Assembly (NCBI RefSeq): GCF_010501065.1 | Contig: NZ_QVMM01000008.1 | Coordinates: 62,001-126,000 of the forward strand | Length of the DNA: 64,000 bases | From: Dysgonomonas sp. 216 | GTDB taxonomy: Bacteria; Bacteroidota; Bacteroidia; Bacteroidales; Dysgonomonadaceae | Direction: 5' to 3' | Notes under the pieces: model-generated | What the model saw: only the letters and a program-made list of their open reading frames with translations | What the model was told of the DNA's origin: nothing | The model's database searches: none | Shown here: positions 34,618 to 43,472 of the stretch, piece by piece | How positions within the stretch are numbered: the stretch's first letter is position 1 | How the letters are laid out: every line of letters starts with the position of its first letter | Program-made: the position numbers and the translations under genes

Positions 34618-35466
34618 TTATTTTTTAGCAGTCTGCAACTCTGATACATTTTTACTATATGCATTCCAAACAAGCCAGATCCCCCATATAACAAAAGGAA
34701 TACTGAGTAACTGCCCCATATCTATGCCATAAGTAGCTCTCATTTCGAGTTCAAATGGTTCTTGTACATTTTTCAGAAATTCTATAAGGAATCGCGAAAG
34801 GAATATACCAATCATACACACTCCTAATATCAGCCCCTGACGATTACGAGCATCGGTCTTCCAATATAACCACATCGACAAGCCAAACAATGTCAGATAA
34901 ACTAATGCCTCATATATTTGAGTAGGATGACAACCCATATCCATATTGGGAACTAAATGCATATACTCGCGACTGCGAAGAAACCTAAAGGCCCAAGGCA
35001 GATTGGTAGGTACTCCGAAAACCTCAGAATTAAGAAGATTTCCGGTACGAATAAAAGTTGCTGTAAGACAAGCTCCTACAACCAAACGATCGAAAGTCCA
35101 AAGCATACTTTTTTTCGTCACTTTTCTCGAATAAAGCCATATTGCGATAATAATGCCTATAACCCCTCCATGACTGGCTAATCCTCCTTCCCATACTTTA
35201 AGTATTTCGATAGGATGAGACAAATAGTATCCCGGATTATAAAACAGACAATGTCCTAAACGAGCACCAATCATTACACCTATTACAACATACATAAACA
35301 ACGAATCGAACCACTTTTCCGGTAGTTTTTCCGACGCATACATTTTCTGTATAATATATGCAGCAGCTAATATTCCAACTCCCCAACACAGTCCATACCA
35401 ACGAATCTCGTGGCCGAAAATATTGACTAGTTCCGGGTCAAAATTCCAAGTAATATATGATAACAT
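34618..35466 (-). CDS. lgt: Prolipoprotein diacylglyceryl transferase Lgt
   Basis: Encodes 282 residues, with about seven membrane segments. It transfers diacylglycerol from phosphatidylglycerol to the lipobox cysteine, the first step of lipoprotein maturation. Family motifs are present: the [15 protein letters not shown] segment (conserved His and Gly), the [12 protein letters not shown] region with the conserved Arg and the C-terminal [15 protein letters not shown] stretch. First gene of a leftward string reaching DUF3137 at 28.5 kb. Many lipoproteins in this window depend on it. Confidence 0.96.
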   Translation of the reverse strand: MLSYITWNFDPELVNIFGHEIRWYGLCWGVGILAAAYIIQKMYASEKLPEKWFDSLFMYVVIGVMIGARLGHCLFYNPGYYLSHPIEILKVWEGGLASHGGVIGIIIAIWLYSRKVTKKSMLWTFDRLVVGACLTATFIRTGNLLNSEVFGVPTNLPWAFRFLRSREYMHLVPNMDMGCHPTQIYEALVYLTLFGLSMWLYWKTDARNRQGLILGVCMIGIFLSRFLIEFLKNVQEPFELEMRATYGIDMGQLLSIPFVIWGIWLVWNAYSKNVSELQTAKK

Positions 35467-35728
35467 ACTATTTATTCTATTCTAATTTAAACTAAAGCAA
35501 TGTTTATTTTAAGTTAGCAAAGATAAAAAAATTATAGATATAGCCTATCACTCTATATTAAAAGAACGAATCGAAATTCGCCCCTATTTATCAATTAGTT
35601 AAAGTTTACATAAACTCAAATACAAAAAGTCTGATATCTGAAAAACAAATAATCTGCATTATTGTTAAATTAGTATTACACATTTCATTCTGTAACAATT
35701 AATTCATTCTAACCAAAACTATATAATA
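35467..35728. other. Intergenic region between divergent lgt and the AI-2E permease gene
   Basis: 262 bp, AT-rich. Contains the lgt -7 box at 35518-35525. For the rightward gene I find no convincing -7 box. Confidence 0.45.
35518..35525 (-). promoter_or_regulatory. Bacteroidota -7 box (TATCTTTG) for the lgt gene string
   Basis: Minus-strand TATCTTTGC lies 52 nt upstream of the lgt start. It could drive the eight-gene string down to 28.5 kb. Confidence 0.6.
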
Positions 35729-36745
35729 ATGAAATCGATAAACGAATACTGGAAATATGCTCTCATTACATTTATTATAATTCTGGGTATAGTTATTTTT
35801 AAGGAAACACTTCCATTTCTGAGTGGTATTCTCGGAGCTTTCACTCTGTATGTATTGGTAAGAAACCAAATGTATTATCTTACAGAAAAAAAAGGTTTAC
35901 GAAAAAGCCTGGCAGCATTACTCATAATCGTGGAGGTTATATTGATTATACTTATTCCAACCTTCCTGATAATATGGCTCACTATAAACAAAATGAGCAC
36001 TATAGATTTTGCACCTGCAGCTATTTTCTCTTTCGTTGATAATATTGCATTAAAAATTAAAGATATTACCGGATACGACCCATTTAGTTCTCAAAGTATA
36101 ATCCGGTTTACATCGTACGCAACAAAGTTTATACAAGTATTTCTCGGACAAATAAGTTCGTTCGTTATCAACGCAATTGTTTTGCTATTTATCCTATACT
36201 TTATGCTGATTGGAAACAGGTCTATGGAAGCCTATGTTTACGACGTATTACCATTTAATAAAAAGAATAAACGTTTGGTTGTTGACGAAGTTAAAGTAAT
36301 GGTTAAATCCAACGCAATAGGGATTCCTCTATTAGCCATCATACAAGGAGCAATAGCAACAATAGGATATATGATATTTGACGTGCCTGACCCTATACTA
36401 TTTGGTTTCCTTACTTGTTTTGCAACTATAATACCACTGTTAGGGACATCATTGGTTTGGTTTCCATTAACTGTATATTTAGGAATTTCGGGGAACTGGG
36501 GAGCTGCAATCGGGCTTGCTTTATACTCGTTAATAATAATAACAAATGTTGATAATCTTATTCGCTTTGTACTTCAAAAACAATTAGCCGACACTCACCC
36601 TTTAGTCACAGTATTTGGAGTTATTATAGGTCTAACCTTGTTCGGATTTTGGGGCGTTATATTTGGCCCTCTTTTACTATCCTTGTTTATCCTTTGTATT
36701 AATATGTTTAAGAAACAATACCTCGACACAGCAAAAGAAGAGTAA
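35729..36745 (+). CDS. AI-2E family transporter (permease)
   Basis: Encodes 338 residues with about eight predicted membrane helices. The AI-2E/YdiK/TqsA family pattern is visible: an N-terminal helix pair, a soluble region (about 100-140), then helices ending in the glycine-rich GVIIGLTLFGFWGVIFGPLLLS. The family was named for TqsA, but members also act as Na+/H+ antiporters or with unknown cargo, so the substrate is open. It stands alone, with the porin gene 172 bp downstream. Confidence 0.88.
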   Translation: MKSINEYWKYALITFIIILGIVIFKETLPFLSGILGAFTLYVLVRNQMYYLTEKKGLRKSLAALLIIVEVILIILIPTFLIIWLTINKMSTIDFAPAAIFSFVDNIALKIKDITGYDPFSSQSIIRFTSYATKFIQVFLGQISSFVINAIVLLFILYFMLIGNRSMEAYVYDVLPFNKKNKRLVVDEVKVMVKSNAIGIPLLAIIQGAIATIGYMIFDVPDPILFGFLTCFATIIPLLGTSLVWFPLTVYLGISGNWGAAIGLALYSLIIITNVDNLIRFVLQKQLADTHPLVTVFGVIIGLTLFGFWGVIFGPLLLSLFILCINMFKKQYLDTAKEE

Positions 36746-36880
36746 CATATAATAGCAAATATTGATTAGAGTATAAAACTCTACATCGAAATAAAAGTTT
36801 ACCCAACATCATCTATTCTTCTTAACAACACTATTATTTTATCTTATCAATTTCGTAACCGAAATTAAAAAGCTAGGTTT

Positions 36881-36888
36881 TAGCTTTG
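36881..36888 (+). promoter_or_regulatory. Bacteroidota -7 box (TAGCTTTG) for the porin gene
   Basis: TAGCTTTGC lies 29 nt upstream of the ATG at 36918. The -33 region is not clear. Confidence 0.55.
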
Positions 36889-36917
36889 CAGCAGATTTAA
36901 TAATATAAGAAATACGA

Positions 36918-38180
36918 ATGAAAACTAAACTTTTTACATTAAGTGCAATTTGTTTATTCAACTCTACGGGAATATCGGCCCAAAACGTAAATACACAGAA
37001 ACTAGAGGAACTTCAAAAAAGAACAGAAAAGCTTGAGAAAGTGGCAAAAGCTTTCAGCAAAATAAAAATATCGGGATATATCCAAGGTCAATTCCAATAC
37101 AGCGAAAAAGATGCTTTAACAAAGGTTGGTGCTAAAAATGAAGACAAAGAAGAATCATATAACAGACTTGGTGTACGCCGAGGACATGTGAAATTCACAT
37201 TTGAAGAAGGTATCGCTTCTGCTGTATTTCAATTAGACTTTACAGAAAAAGGTATTGGATTTAAAGATGCTTACCTAAACCTGAAAGATCCCTGGACAAA
37301 ATCGAATGCACTTCGGGCAGGAATCTTCGACCGCCCATTTGGTTACGAAATCAGCTATTCTTCATCCAGAAGAGAATCTCCGGAACGATCGACTGTTTTT
37401 CAAACCTTATTCCCTGAAGAACGGGATTTGGGCGCAATGCTAATTTTACAACCTCAAAAAGAATCTCCTCTGAATTTCATTAAGCTCGAAGCTGGATTGT
37501 TTGCCGGGAACGGAATTAAACAAGAAACTGATAACCGGAAAGATTTTATCGGGCACATTTCCGCCACAAATAAAATAGGTACAAACTTTGATTATGGTTT
37601 AGGATTTTCGTACTACAATGGAGGCGTTTATCAAAGTTCTGAAACCGTTTACAAAATGAAAGGAAACGGATTTGAAGTCGATAACAACGAATCTAACAAA
37701 GGCGAGTTTGCCAAACGCGAATACTTTGGAATAGATGGACGAATTGGCTATAAAAGCTCTATTGGACAAACACAACTTCGTGCCGAATATTTATTTGGTC
37801 AGCAACCGGGAATAGCAGGATCATCGAAAAGTCCAAACTCTTCGAGCTTACCAGCTTCCCCAGCAAACACATACATCCGTGATTTTAATGGTGGTTATGT
37901 GATGTTAATTCAAAGCTTAGGTAAATTGCCGGTATTGGCAGTACTAAAATACGATTGGTATGATCCTAACACCGATGTATCGGGTAACGACTTAGGTTTA
38001 AACGGAACTTCAAAAACCGACCGTTCACAAAACACATTCGGACTAGGAGCTCTATGGGATGCTACTAAAGATGTAAGATTACAGGCATATTACGAATTCA
38101 ACAATTTTGAAGAATCGAACAATATTAATGATGATATTAAGGCCAATCTCTTCACTTTAAGATTACAATACAAATTCTAA
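36918..38180 (+). CDS. OprO/OprP-type porin
   Basis: Encodes 420 residues. The signal peptide MKTKLFTLSAICLFNSTGISAQ is followed by a short coiled coil (QKLEELQKRTEKLEKVAKAF) typical of the trimer-forming N-terminus of Bacteroidota porins. A beta-barrel with the family segments ISGYIQGQFQY, RRGHVKFTFEEGI, FKDAYLNLKDP and a C-terminal aromatic end (LRLQYKF) follows. OprP-like porins pass phosphate or related anions; here substrate is not known. No regulator or pho box adjacent. It ends in a terminator. Confidence 0.88.
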   Translation: MKTKLFTLSAICLFNSTGISAQNVNTQKLEELQKRTEKLEKVAKAFSKIKISGYIQGQFQYSEKDALTKVGAKNEDKEESYNRLGVRRGHVKFTFEEGIASAVFQLDFTEKGIGFKDAYLNLKDPWTKSNALRAGIFDRPFGYEISYSSSRRESPERSTVFQTLFPEERDLGAMLILQPQKESPLNFIKLEAGLFAGNGIKQETDNRKDFIGHISATNKIGTNFDYGLGFSYYNGGVYQSSETVYKMKGNGFEVDNNESNKGEFAKREYFGIDGRIGYKSSIGQTQLRAEYLFGQQPGIAGSSKSPNSSSLPASPANTYIRDFNGGYVMLIQSLGKLPVLAVLKYDWYDPNTDVSGNDLGLNGTSKTDRSQNTFGLGALWDATKDVRLQAYYEFNNFEESNNINDDIKANLFTLRLQYKF

Positions 38181-38220
38181 ATGTATTCTTTATCTATATA
38201 GTTCAGACCATTTTCTTATC

Positions 38221-38252
38221 AATTCCCTTTCTTTGGTGTAAGATTGGGAATT
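38221..38252. terminator. Terminator between convergent porin and yccF-like genes
   Basis: AATTCCC (38221-38227) pairs with GGGAATT (38246-38252) around an 18-nt loop, followed by TTTT. Serves the rightward porin transcript and perhaps the opposite one. Confidence 0.6.
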
Positions 38253-38259
38253 TTTAGCT

Positions 38260-38640
38260 TTAGAATCCACCTGCTACTACTTCTTTTCCAAAAGGGAATA
38301 AAGCCAGTCGTATCAATTTAAAATGCTGTTTACCAAAAGGTATACCAACTATTGTGATACACAAAACAATACCCCAAAACAAATGGGTGAGTGAAATCCA
38401 AAAACCGCCAATAATAATCCAGATAATATTCATTATCAGGTTAAGACATCCTAAACCATTTTCGTTATCTTTTATTCGTGACCCGAAAGGCCATAGCGAT
38501 AATAATCCCATTTTTATTGTTTGGAGTCCAAAAGGAATACCTATTACAGTGATCATCAGCAGGGCACTGGCTATAAAATATTCGATGGCTATCATAAAGC
38601 CACCGAATAAAAACCATATTATATTTCCGAGTAAACGCAT
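38260..38640 (-). CDS. YccF domain membrane protein
   Basis: Encodes 126 residues made of two copies of the YccF domain. Each starts with a membrane helix: NIIWFLFGGFMIAIEYFIAS near the N-terminus and the NIIWIIIGGFWISLTHLFWG copy near residue 70. Each ends in GIPFG(L/K)Q, followed by RLALFPFGKEV in the second copy. The family is inner-membrane and uncharacterised. Last gene of the recN string, 8 bp after ridA. Confidence 0.85.
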   Translation of the reverse strand: MRLLGNIIWFLFGGFMIAIEYFIASALLMITVIGIPFGLQTIKMGLLSLWPFGSRIKDNENGLGCLNLIMNIIWIIIGGFWISLTHLFWGIVLCITIVGIPFGKQHFKLIRLALFPFGKEVVAGGF

Positions 38641-38648
38641 ATAAAAAA

Positions 38649-39026
38649 TTATCTGGCTGCTATAACTTCAATTTCAACCAAAGCGTTCTTTGGTAGTGTA
38701 CGTACAGCAAACGCTGAACGAGCCGGAAATGTTCCCGCAAATTGAGTAGCATATACCTCATTCATTCCTGCAAAATCCGCAATATCGGCTAATAGCACTG
38801 TTGTTTTCACTATATTATCGGTAGTTAAACCTGCTTCTGATAGGATAGCCTTAATATTTTCGAAAGATTGTTTTGTTTGTTCTTTTATTCCTCCTTCTGG
38901 AAATTCGCCCGTTTGCGGATCAATAGGCAACTGTCCCGAGACGAAAACCATACCATTTACTTCTATTGCCTGACTATAAGGTCCAATAGCCGCAGGAGCA
39001 TTATTCGATGCTATTACTTTTTTCAT
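38649..39026 (-). CDS. ridA: RidA family enamine/imine deaminase
   Basis: Encodes 125 residues. Reactive intermediate deaminase that hydrolyses 2-aminoacrylate and related imines made by PLP enzymes. The family signature [20 protein letters not shown] near the N-terminus, the [15 protein letters not shown] segment and the active-site arginine region [19 protein letters not shown] are intact. 18 bp after rlmB. Confidence 0.95.
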   Translation of the reverse strand: MKKVIASNNAPAAIGPYSQAIEVNGMVFVSGQLPIDPQTGEFPEGGIKEQTKQSFENIKAILSEAGLTTDNIVKTTVLLADIADFAGMNEVYATQFAGTFPARSAFAVRTLPKNALVEIEVIAAR

Positions 39027-39044
39027 CTTTTTATTACTCTTTTA

Positions 39045-39779
39045 TTATTTACTTTGCCTTATAACCTCATATATAAGTATTCCGGCAGCGACCGAGACAT
39101 TTAACGACCCGATAGTCCCGAATTGAGGAATTTTTACCAAATCGTCGCATATACGCAGATTATCGTTCGATACTCCGGTATCTTCGGCTCCCATAACAAT
39201 TGCAACAGGCCCGTTATAATCCACTTCTGTATAAGTTTGTGCTGCTCTTTCGGTTGCAGCTACGACTTTAATACCGCTATCTTTCAAAAAACGAATCGCA
39301 TCTGTCAGATTTTGTTCCTTACAAACGGGTATTTTCAATAATGCTCCTGCCGAAGTTTTCACTGCATCTGCATTTACTGTTACACTTCCACGGGCGGGTA
39401 TTACAATTGCGTCTACACCTGCAACTTCGCAAGTACGTGCTATAGCTCCAAAATTACGAACATCGGTCAATCCATCAAGTACAAGTATAAACGGATTTTT
39501 CCCTTGTTCGTATAAAAACGGAATAATATCTTCGATCCGCTCATAAGTTATAGCCGAAAGGAAAGCTATAACACCCTGATGATTTTTTCGGGTAAAACGG
39601 TCTATGCGTTCCACTGGAACTTTTTGCATAGGTATATCATGAGACTTCAGCACCGTTACCAATTCCTTATAAAGATCGCCCGAAAGCTCGCGCTTTACTA
39701 TCACTTTATCTATTTCTTTTCCGGCTTCTATTGCCTCAATAACGGCACGAATGCCGAAAATCATTTCTTTTTCTTTCAT
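39045..39779 (-). CDS. rlmB: 23S rRNA (guanosine-2'-O)-methyltransferase RlmB-type
   Basis: Encodes 244 residues. N-terminal RNA-binding domain with the family start EMIFGIRAVIEAIEAGKEID. The SPOUT core shows ILVLDGLTDVRNFGAIART, VGAEDTGVS-type motif (IVMGAEDTGVSN) and the knot motif GSLNVSVAAGILIYEVIRQ. RlmB modifies Gm2251 in the peptidyl-transferase centre of 23S rRNA. The length matches E. coli (243). Confidence 0.93.
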   Translation of the reverse strand: MKEKEMIFGIRAVIEAIEAGKEIDKVIVKRELSGDLYKELVTVLKSHDIPMQKVPVERIDRFTRKNHQGVIAFLSAITYERIEDIIPFLYEQGKNPFILVLDGLTDVRNFGAIARTCEVAGVDAIVIPARGSVTVNADAVKTSAGALLKIPVCKEQNLTDAIRFLKDSGIKVVAATERAAQTYTEVDYNGPVAIVMGAEDTGVSNDNLRICDDLVKIPQFGTIGSLNVSVAAGILIYEVIRQSK

Positions 39780-39812
39780 ATTATTTATTGCGTTTATTTT
39801 CCTTTTTTGTGC

Positions 39813-41585
39813 TTATAACGGTGCTACATTTCCGAATTTAGCCTTATGCAATGCCGAACAGAATTTCAGTAATTCGGCTTCACTAGCTGCTTTTACTGTC
39901 ATCATTATCAGGTATTCATTATTTTGCCCGTATATCCATGCACTGGTATTGTTTTTTTCGAATGCAATACCCCACTCCGACCCATCATCGGCTTTAATAA
40001 CACCCGCCTTATCAAATTTATCCCAAGCTATTACCGTTGTTCGGGCACGTATACAATCTTTTATAAATTCGTCCATAGAATACTTACTTCCATAACGTAA
40101 ATATAATGTGCAGCCTACATCATAATTAGTACCTCCCCGAATATAAACATACATATTTTCAAAATCGGGAGCAATATTTGTCGAAGAATTAATATCCAAC
40201 CGTAATGGTTCTTCGCCCCACGAGGTATTTATTCCGTATTTATAATCCGAAGCAGTTCCGGGCAACCATAATGTAGCACCAATTGTGGATAAATTACACT
40301 TGAATAACTGAATATCAGATTGCTTTGGAATAGTAAGTTTATCTAATTGCACAGGTGTTTTCGCCTTTAAGCTTAAAGCAGAAGATAATGGTTTCTGCTT
40401 TTCTTTTGTTTTTTTATTTCGGGCTGCATTATCTGTTATTTTTATCGAAGACAATAGTTTATTGTACGCATCAATATTATCAACTGTTATATTCGATACC
40501 GAAAATGAATAATAGCCTTGTTCTGTTTCGAACCACGAATCCAGATTTTGTATATCAGGAGTACCATAATAACAAGCTTCTGCTTTTATCCCATCAAAAA
40601 AGATTTCGGTATCGCCCGAAAAAGAATAAACCTGTTTTGCCCCACTTCCCAAATTTGAGAAAGTTACAGGACTCCTGTGCTTTTTAGAAGAATAACGGAT
40701 CATCAAAGTAAGCCCGTCTCCACGTAACCATGCAAATATCATCGAATTATCGAGTAGATCAAGGTCGTCCACATCTAAAATTAACCTTCCGTCTTCCCCT
40801 TCCGACAAATCGCGTCCGTTAAGTTCATATACCCAGCCTGACGGAAGAGTTATACTCATATTTAGATTTGGAATATCCAATATTCTCGATAAACGAGTTT
40901 TGTCTCCTATTTTGCGATATTTATAACCGGCACATGGTTTCTCTGCCAGCTTCTTACGTTCTTTATCGTAATAACCAAACTTAACCCTATTTTCGTAAAG
41001 AAGCCTGTCTTTATTGAGATTCTTCTCTTTAAAATTATTTATAAGCTTAAAAAATCCGTTCTCGTCGCGTGAGCCTGACTTGAATGAGAAAGCGTACAAA
41101 TATCCGTCTTTATAAAAAGCATGTATATCATAAATATCTGTACCCTTTCGCACTTTATAAGATACAGACTCTCCCAACCCCGATTTTACAGACTTTAAAA
41201 TATCGATAAAAGCAGTGCTACGACGAAGCCTTTCTATATATATTATTTTGTTAAAGTCGTCATCTTTTGTTATTTGTAGCTCAACACCAGAATCATCATC
41301 GGATAACGAAAACCGGAATGTATTAGTTTCGTCATCGTCCAGATAATCTAAATTAAAACAGTAAACCGTTTTTTTATCAATATTCAGCATAACTTCCTTA
41401 CCCGAAAACACCGGTACCATAAAACCGGCACCTTTAGGTAAAGATAATCCAACCCCAAATTGTGGCAAATTAAACTCGTATGGTTGAGTTTGACGTACAA
41501 ATCCCGGATTAATAATACTTTGAGCCTTAGCAAATCCAAGCCCAAGGAATATTACAATAAGTAACAAGATGTATCTTCTTTCCAT
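39813..41585 (-). CDS. Secreted protein with three tandem PsbP/Mog1-like modules, unknown function
   Basis: Encodes 590 residues from the ATG at 41583-41585; the MERRYILLLIVIFLGLGFAKA signal peptide decides the start. I do not recognise a named family. Three homologous modules are visible at about 39-190, 238-385 and 428-585. Each starts with a strand like FGVGLSLPKGAGF, LNMSITLPSGW or IGATLWLPGTA. Each continues with a charged loop and a strand such as FAWLRGDGLTLMIRYSS or VYIRGGTNYDVGCTLYLRYG. Each ends in a strand-helix such as YLYAFSFKS...FKLINNFK. The pattern suggests Mog1/PsbP-like sandwiches, which is inference. Encoded between recN and rlmB. Confidence 0.7.
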   Translation of the reverse strand: MERRYILLLIVIFLGLGFAKAQSIINPGFVRQTQPYEFNLPQFGVGLSLPKGAGFMVPVFSGKEVMLNIDKKTVYCFNLDYLDDDETNTFRFSLSDDDSGVELQITKDDDFNKIIYIERLRRSTAFIDILKSVKSGLGESVSYKVRKGTDIYDIHAFYKDGYLYAFSFKSGSRDENGFFKLINNFKEKNLNKDRLLYENRVKFGYYDKERKKLAEKPCAGYKYRKIGDKTRLSRILDIPNLNMSITLPSGWVYELNGRDLSEGEDGRLILDVDDLDLLDNSMIFAWLRGDGLTLMIRYSSKKHRSPVTFSNLGSGAKQVYSFSGDTEIFFDGIKAEACYYGTPDIQNLDSWFETEQGYYSFSVSNITVDNIDAYNKLLSSIKITDNAARNKKTKEKQKPLSSALSLKAKTPVQLDKLTIPKQSDIQLFKCNLSTIGATLWLPGTASDYKYGINTSWGEEPLRLDINSSTNIAPDFENMYVYIRGGTNYDVGCTLYLRYGSKYSMDEFIKDCIRARTTVIAWDKFDKAGVIKADDGSEWGIAFEKNNTSAWIYGQNNEYLIMMTVKAASEAELLKFCSALHKAKFGNVAPL

Positions 41586-41595
41586 TTTTCTAAAT

Positions 41596-43254
41596 TTATA
41601 AACCGAGCATTTCTTTTGCATTGATAATTGCTGCTTCGGTTATTTGTGCTCCGCTAAGCATTTGTGCCAATTCGCGAATGCGTTCATCATCACTCAATTT
41701 CCGAAGATTAGTAGTTGTTGTATCCGTATTATCTTCCTTATATACAAAATAATGCGTACGTCCTTTTGCTGCTATTTGTGGCAAATGTGTAATTGCTATT
41801 ACCTGCATCTTCTGCCCGAACTCTTTCATTATGAGTCCCATTTTATCGGCAACATCGCCCGAAACGCCTGTATCGATTTCGTCGAATATAATTGTAGGCA
41901 GAGCTGTTGCTCCCGCTATCATAGACTTCAAACAAAGCATTACTCTCGATATTTCGCCACCCGAAGCTACACTTGCTATAGGTTGAAGCGGAACATTTTT
42001 ATTAGCAGAAAACATAAAAACCAAGTTATCGGCACCTGTAACATCGGGTTCCGATTTTGGTGTTATCTCGCAAACAAACTGAACATTTGGCATTCCTAAA
42101 GGTGTAATGCGCTCAATAAGTTGTTTTTCAATTTTAGAGGAGGCTTCTTTCCGTTTAAAACTCAGTTCGGCTGCGAGTTGAAGTATTGCCTCATATCTAG
42201 CTTCAACCTCTAACTGCAATTGTTTTATTTGTTCGTCAAACGAGTCTATATTTTCCAGTTTCTTTTTTAATTCTTCATAAATATTGAGTAATTCCGAAAC
42301 AGACGACACTCTGTGTTTTTGCTGTAGTGCATATATCATATCGAGCCGATTCTGAACTATTTCGTAACGTTCGGGCGAAAATTCAATATCTCCACCACAA
42401 CGTTCAACTTCGGGCGATAAATCTTTTAAATCAACATAAGCACTATTCAATCGGTCAATAATATCCTCGGCTGTAGGATATATCCGTTCTAAACTCTGAG
42501 CTGTACTTATAGCCCGTTTCAAATTCGGGACAATACCATTTTCATCATCCGACAGAATATTGTATACCTTAAATAGCGTTGTTTTTATATCCTCAGCATG
42601 ATCCAGCATTTCAAGTTCTTTTTCCAGCTCGTCCTGTTCTCCGTCAACAAGATTAGCATCTTCAAATGCTTTAAACTGAAATCTGAGATAATCTTCTTCT
42701 TCCTTACCTAATCTTGCTTTTTCGTTCAGGTCTACCAGCTCTTTACTTACTTGTTTATAGACTGTATATGCCGAATGATATTTTTTAAGCAAATCGCTAT
42801 TTGCTGCCAATATATCCACAACCTGCAATTGAAAACGACTATCACCTAACAAAAGGTTTTTATGTTGCGAATGGATGTCAATTAATTGTTCTCCCAATAA
42901 TTTCAGATCGGTTAACGAAACTGGTGTATCGTTAATAAATGCACGCGATTTACCTGTCGACAAAATTTCCCGCCTGAATATATACGATTGACCATCATAT
43001 TCAATATCATGTGTTGCACAAAACCCTCTCAAATCATATGCCGACACATCAAATACCCCCTCTATAACACATTTTGTTTCGCCGGTCTTTATAATCTTTG
43101 TATCGGCACGCAATCCTAATATAAGCGACAAAGCCCCCAATATTATAGATTTTCCGGCCCCTGTTTCTCCCGTAATAACAGAAAAACCCGATTCAAAATC
43201 AACCTCTAAATTATCAATCAGAGCGTAATTTTTTATATATAACGATTTTAACAT
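41596..43254 (-). CDS. recN: DNA repair protein RecN
   Basis: Encodes 552 residues (E. coli RecN 553). An SMC-like ATPase for double-strand-break repair. Walker A GETGAGKSIILGAL is near residue 30. A long coiled coil (about 150-360) precedes the C-terminal signature ASGGEISRVML, Walker B PTIIFDEIDTGVSG and the end ITHLPQIAAKG. The start MLKSLYIKNYALI is the family standard; the longer frame from 43290 is not needed. First gene of a string with the three-module protein, rlmB, ridA and yccF (gaps 8-33 bp). Confidence 0.96.
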   Translation of the reverse strand: MLKSLYIKNYALIDNLEVDFESGFSVITGETGAGKSIILGALSLILGLRADTKIIKTGETKCVIEGVFDVSAYDLRGFCATHDIEYDGQSYIFRREILSTGKSRAFINDTPVSLTDLKLLGEQLIDIHSQHKNLLLGDSRFQLQVVDILAANSDLLKKYHSAYTVYKQVSKELVDLNEKARLGKEEEDYLRFQFKAFEDANLVDGEQDELEKELEMLDHAEDIKTTLFKVYNILSDDENGIVPNLKRAISTAQSLERIYPTAEDIIDRLNSAYVDLKDLSPEVERCGGDIEFSPERYEIVQNRLDMIYALQQKHRVSSVSELLNIYEELKKKLENIDSFDEQIKQLQLEVEARYEAILQLAAELSFKRKEASSKIEKQLIERITPLGMPNVQFVCEITPKSEPDVTGADNLVFMFSANKNVPLQPIASVASGGEISRVMLCLKSMIAGATALPTIIFDEIDTGVSGDVADKMGLIMKEFGQKMQVIAITHLPQIAAKGRTHYFVYKEDNTDTTTTNLRKLSDDERIRELAQMLSGAQITEAAIINAKEMLGL

Positions 43255-43287
43255 ACAGTTATCCAATAATGAACAAATTGAACCAAG

Positions 43288-43295
43288 CAAAGATA
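43288..43295 (-). promoter_or_regulatory. Bacteroidota -7 box (TATCTTTG) for the recN string
   Basis: Minus-strand TATCTTTGC lies 34 nt upstream of the recN ATG. Confidence 0.6.
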
Positions 43296-43413
43296 ATGAT
43301 TTATTTACAGAATCGAAGATGTATATTTCTTTATAAGACTACACATACGTACGCAAACAAGATACTAATTTCTTTTTTTAAGCATTTCGTATAAATAAGT
43401 AAAAGAAAGTAAT

Positions 43414-43421
43414 TACTTTTG
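43414..43421 (+). promoter_or_regulatory. Bacteroidota -7 box (TACTTTTG) for the SGNH-MBOAT operon
   Basis: TACTTTTG overlaps a TTG at 43419 that could open a longer frame of the next gene. The real start is therefore the ATG at 43473, 51 nt downstream. Confidence 0.6.
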
Positions 43422-43472
43422 GGGCAAATTTTTCGAATTTACAAAACAAATTTAGATATCCATTTAGATATT

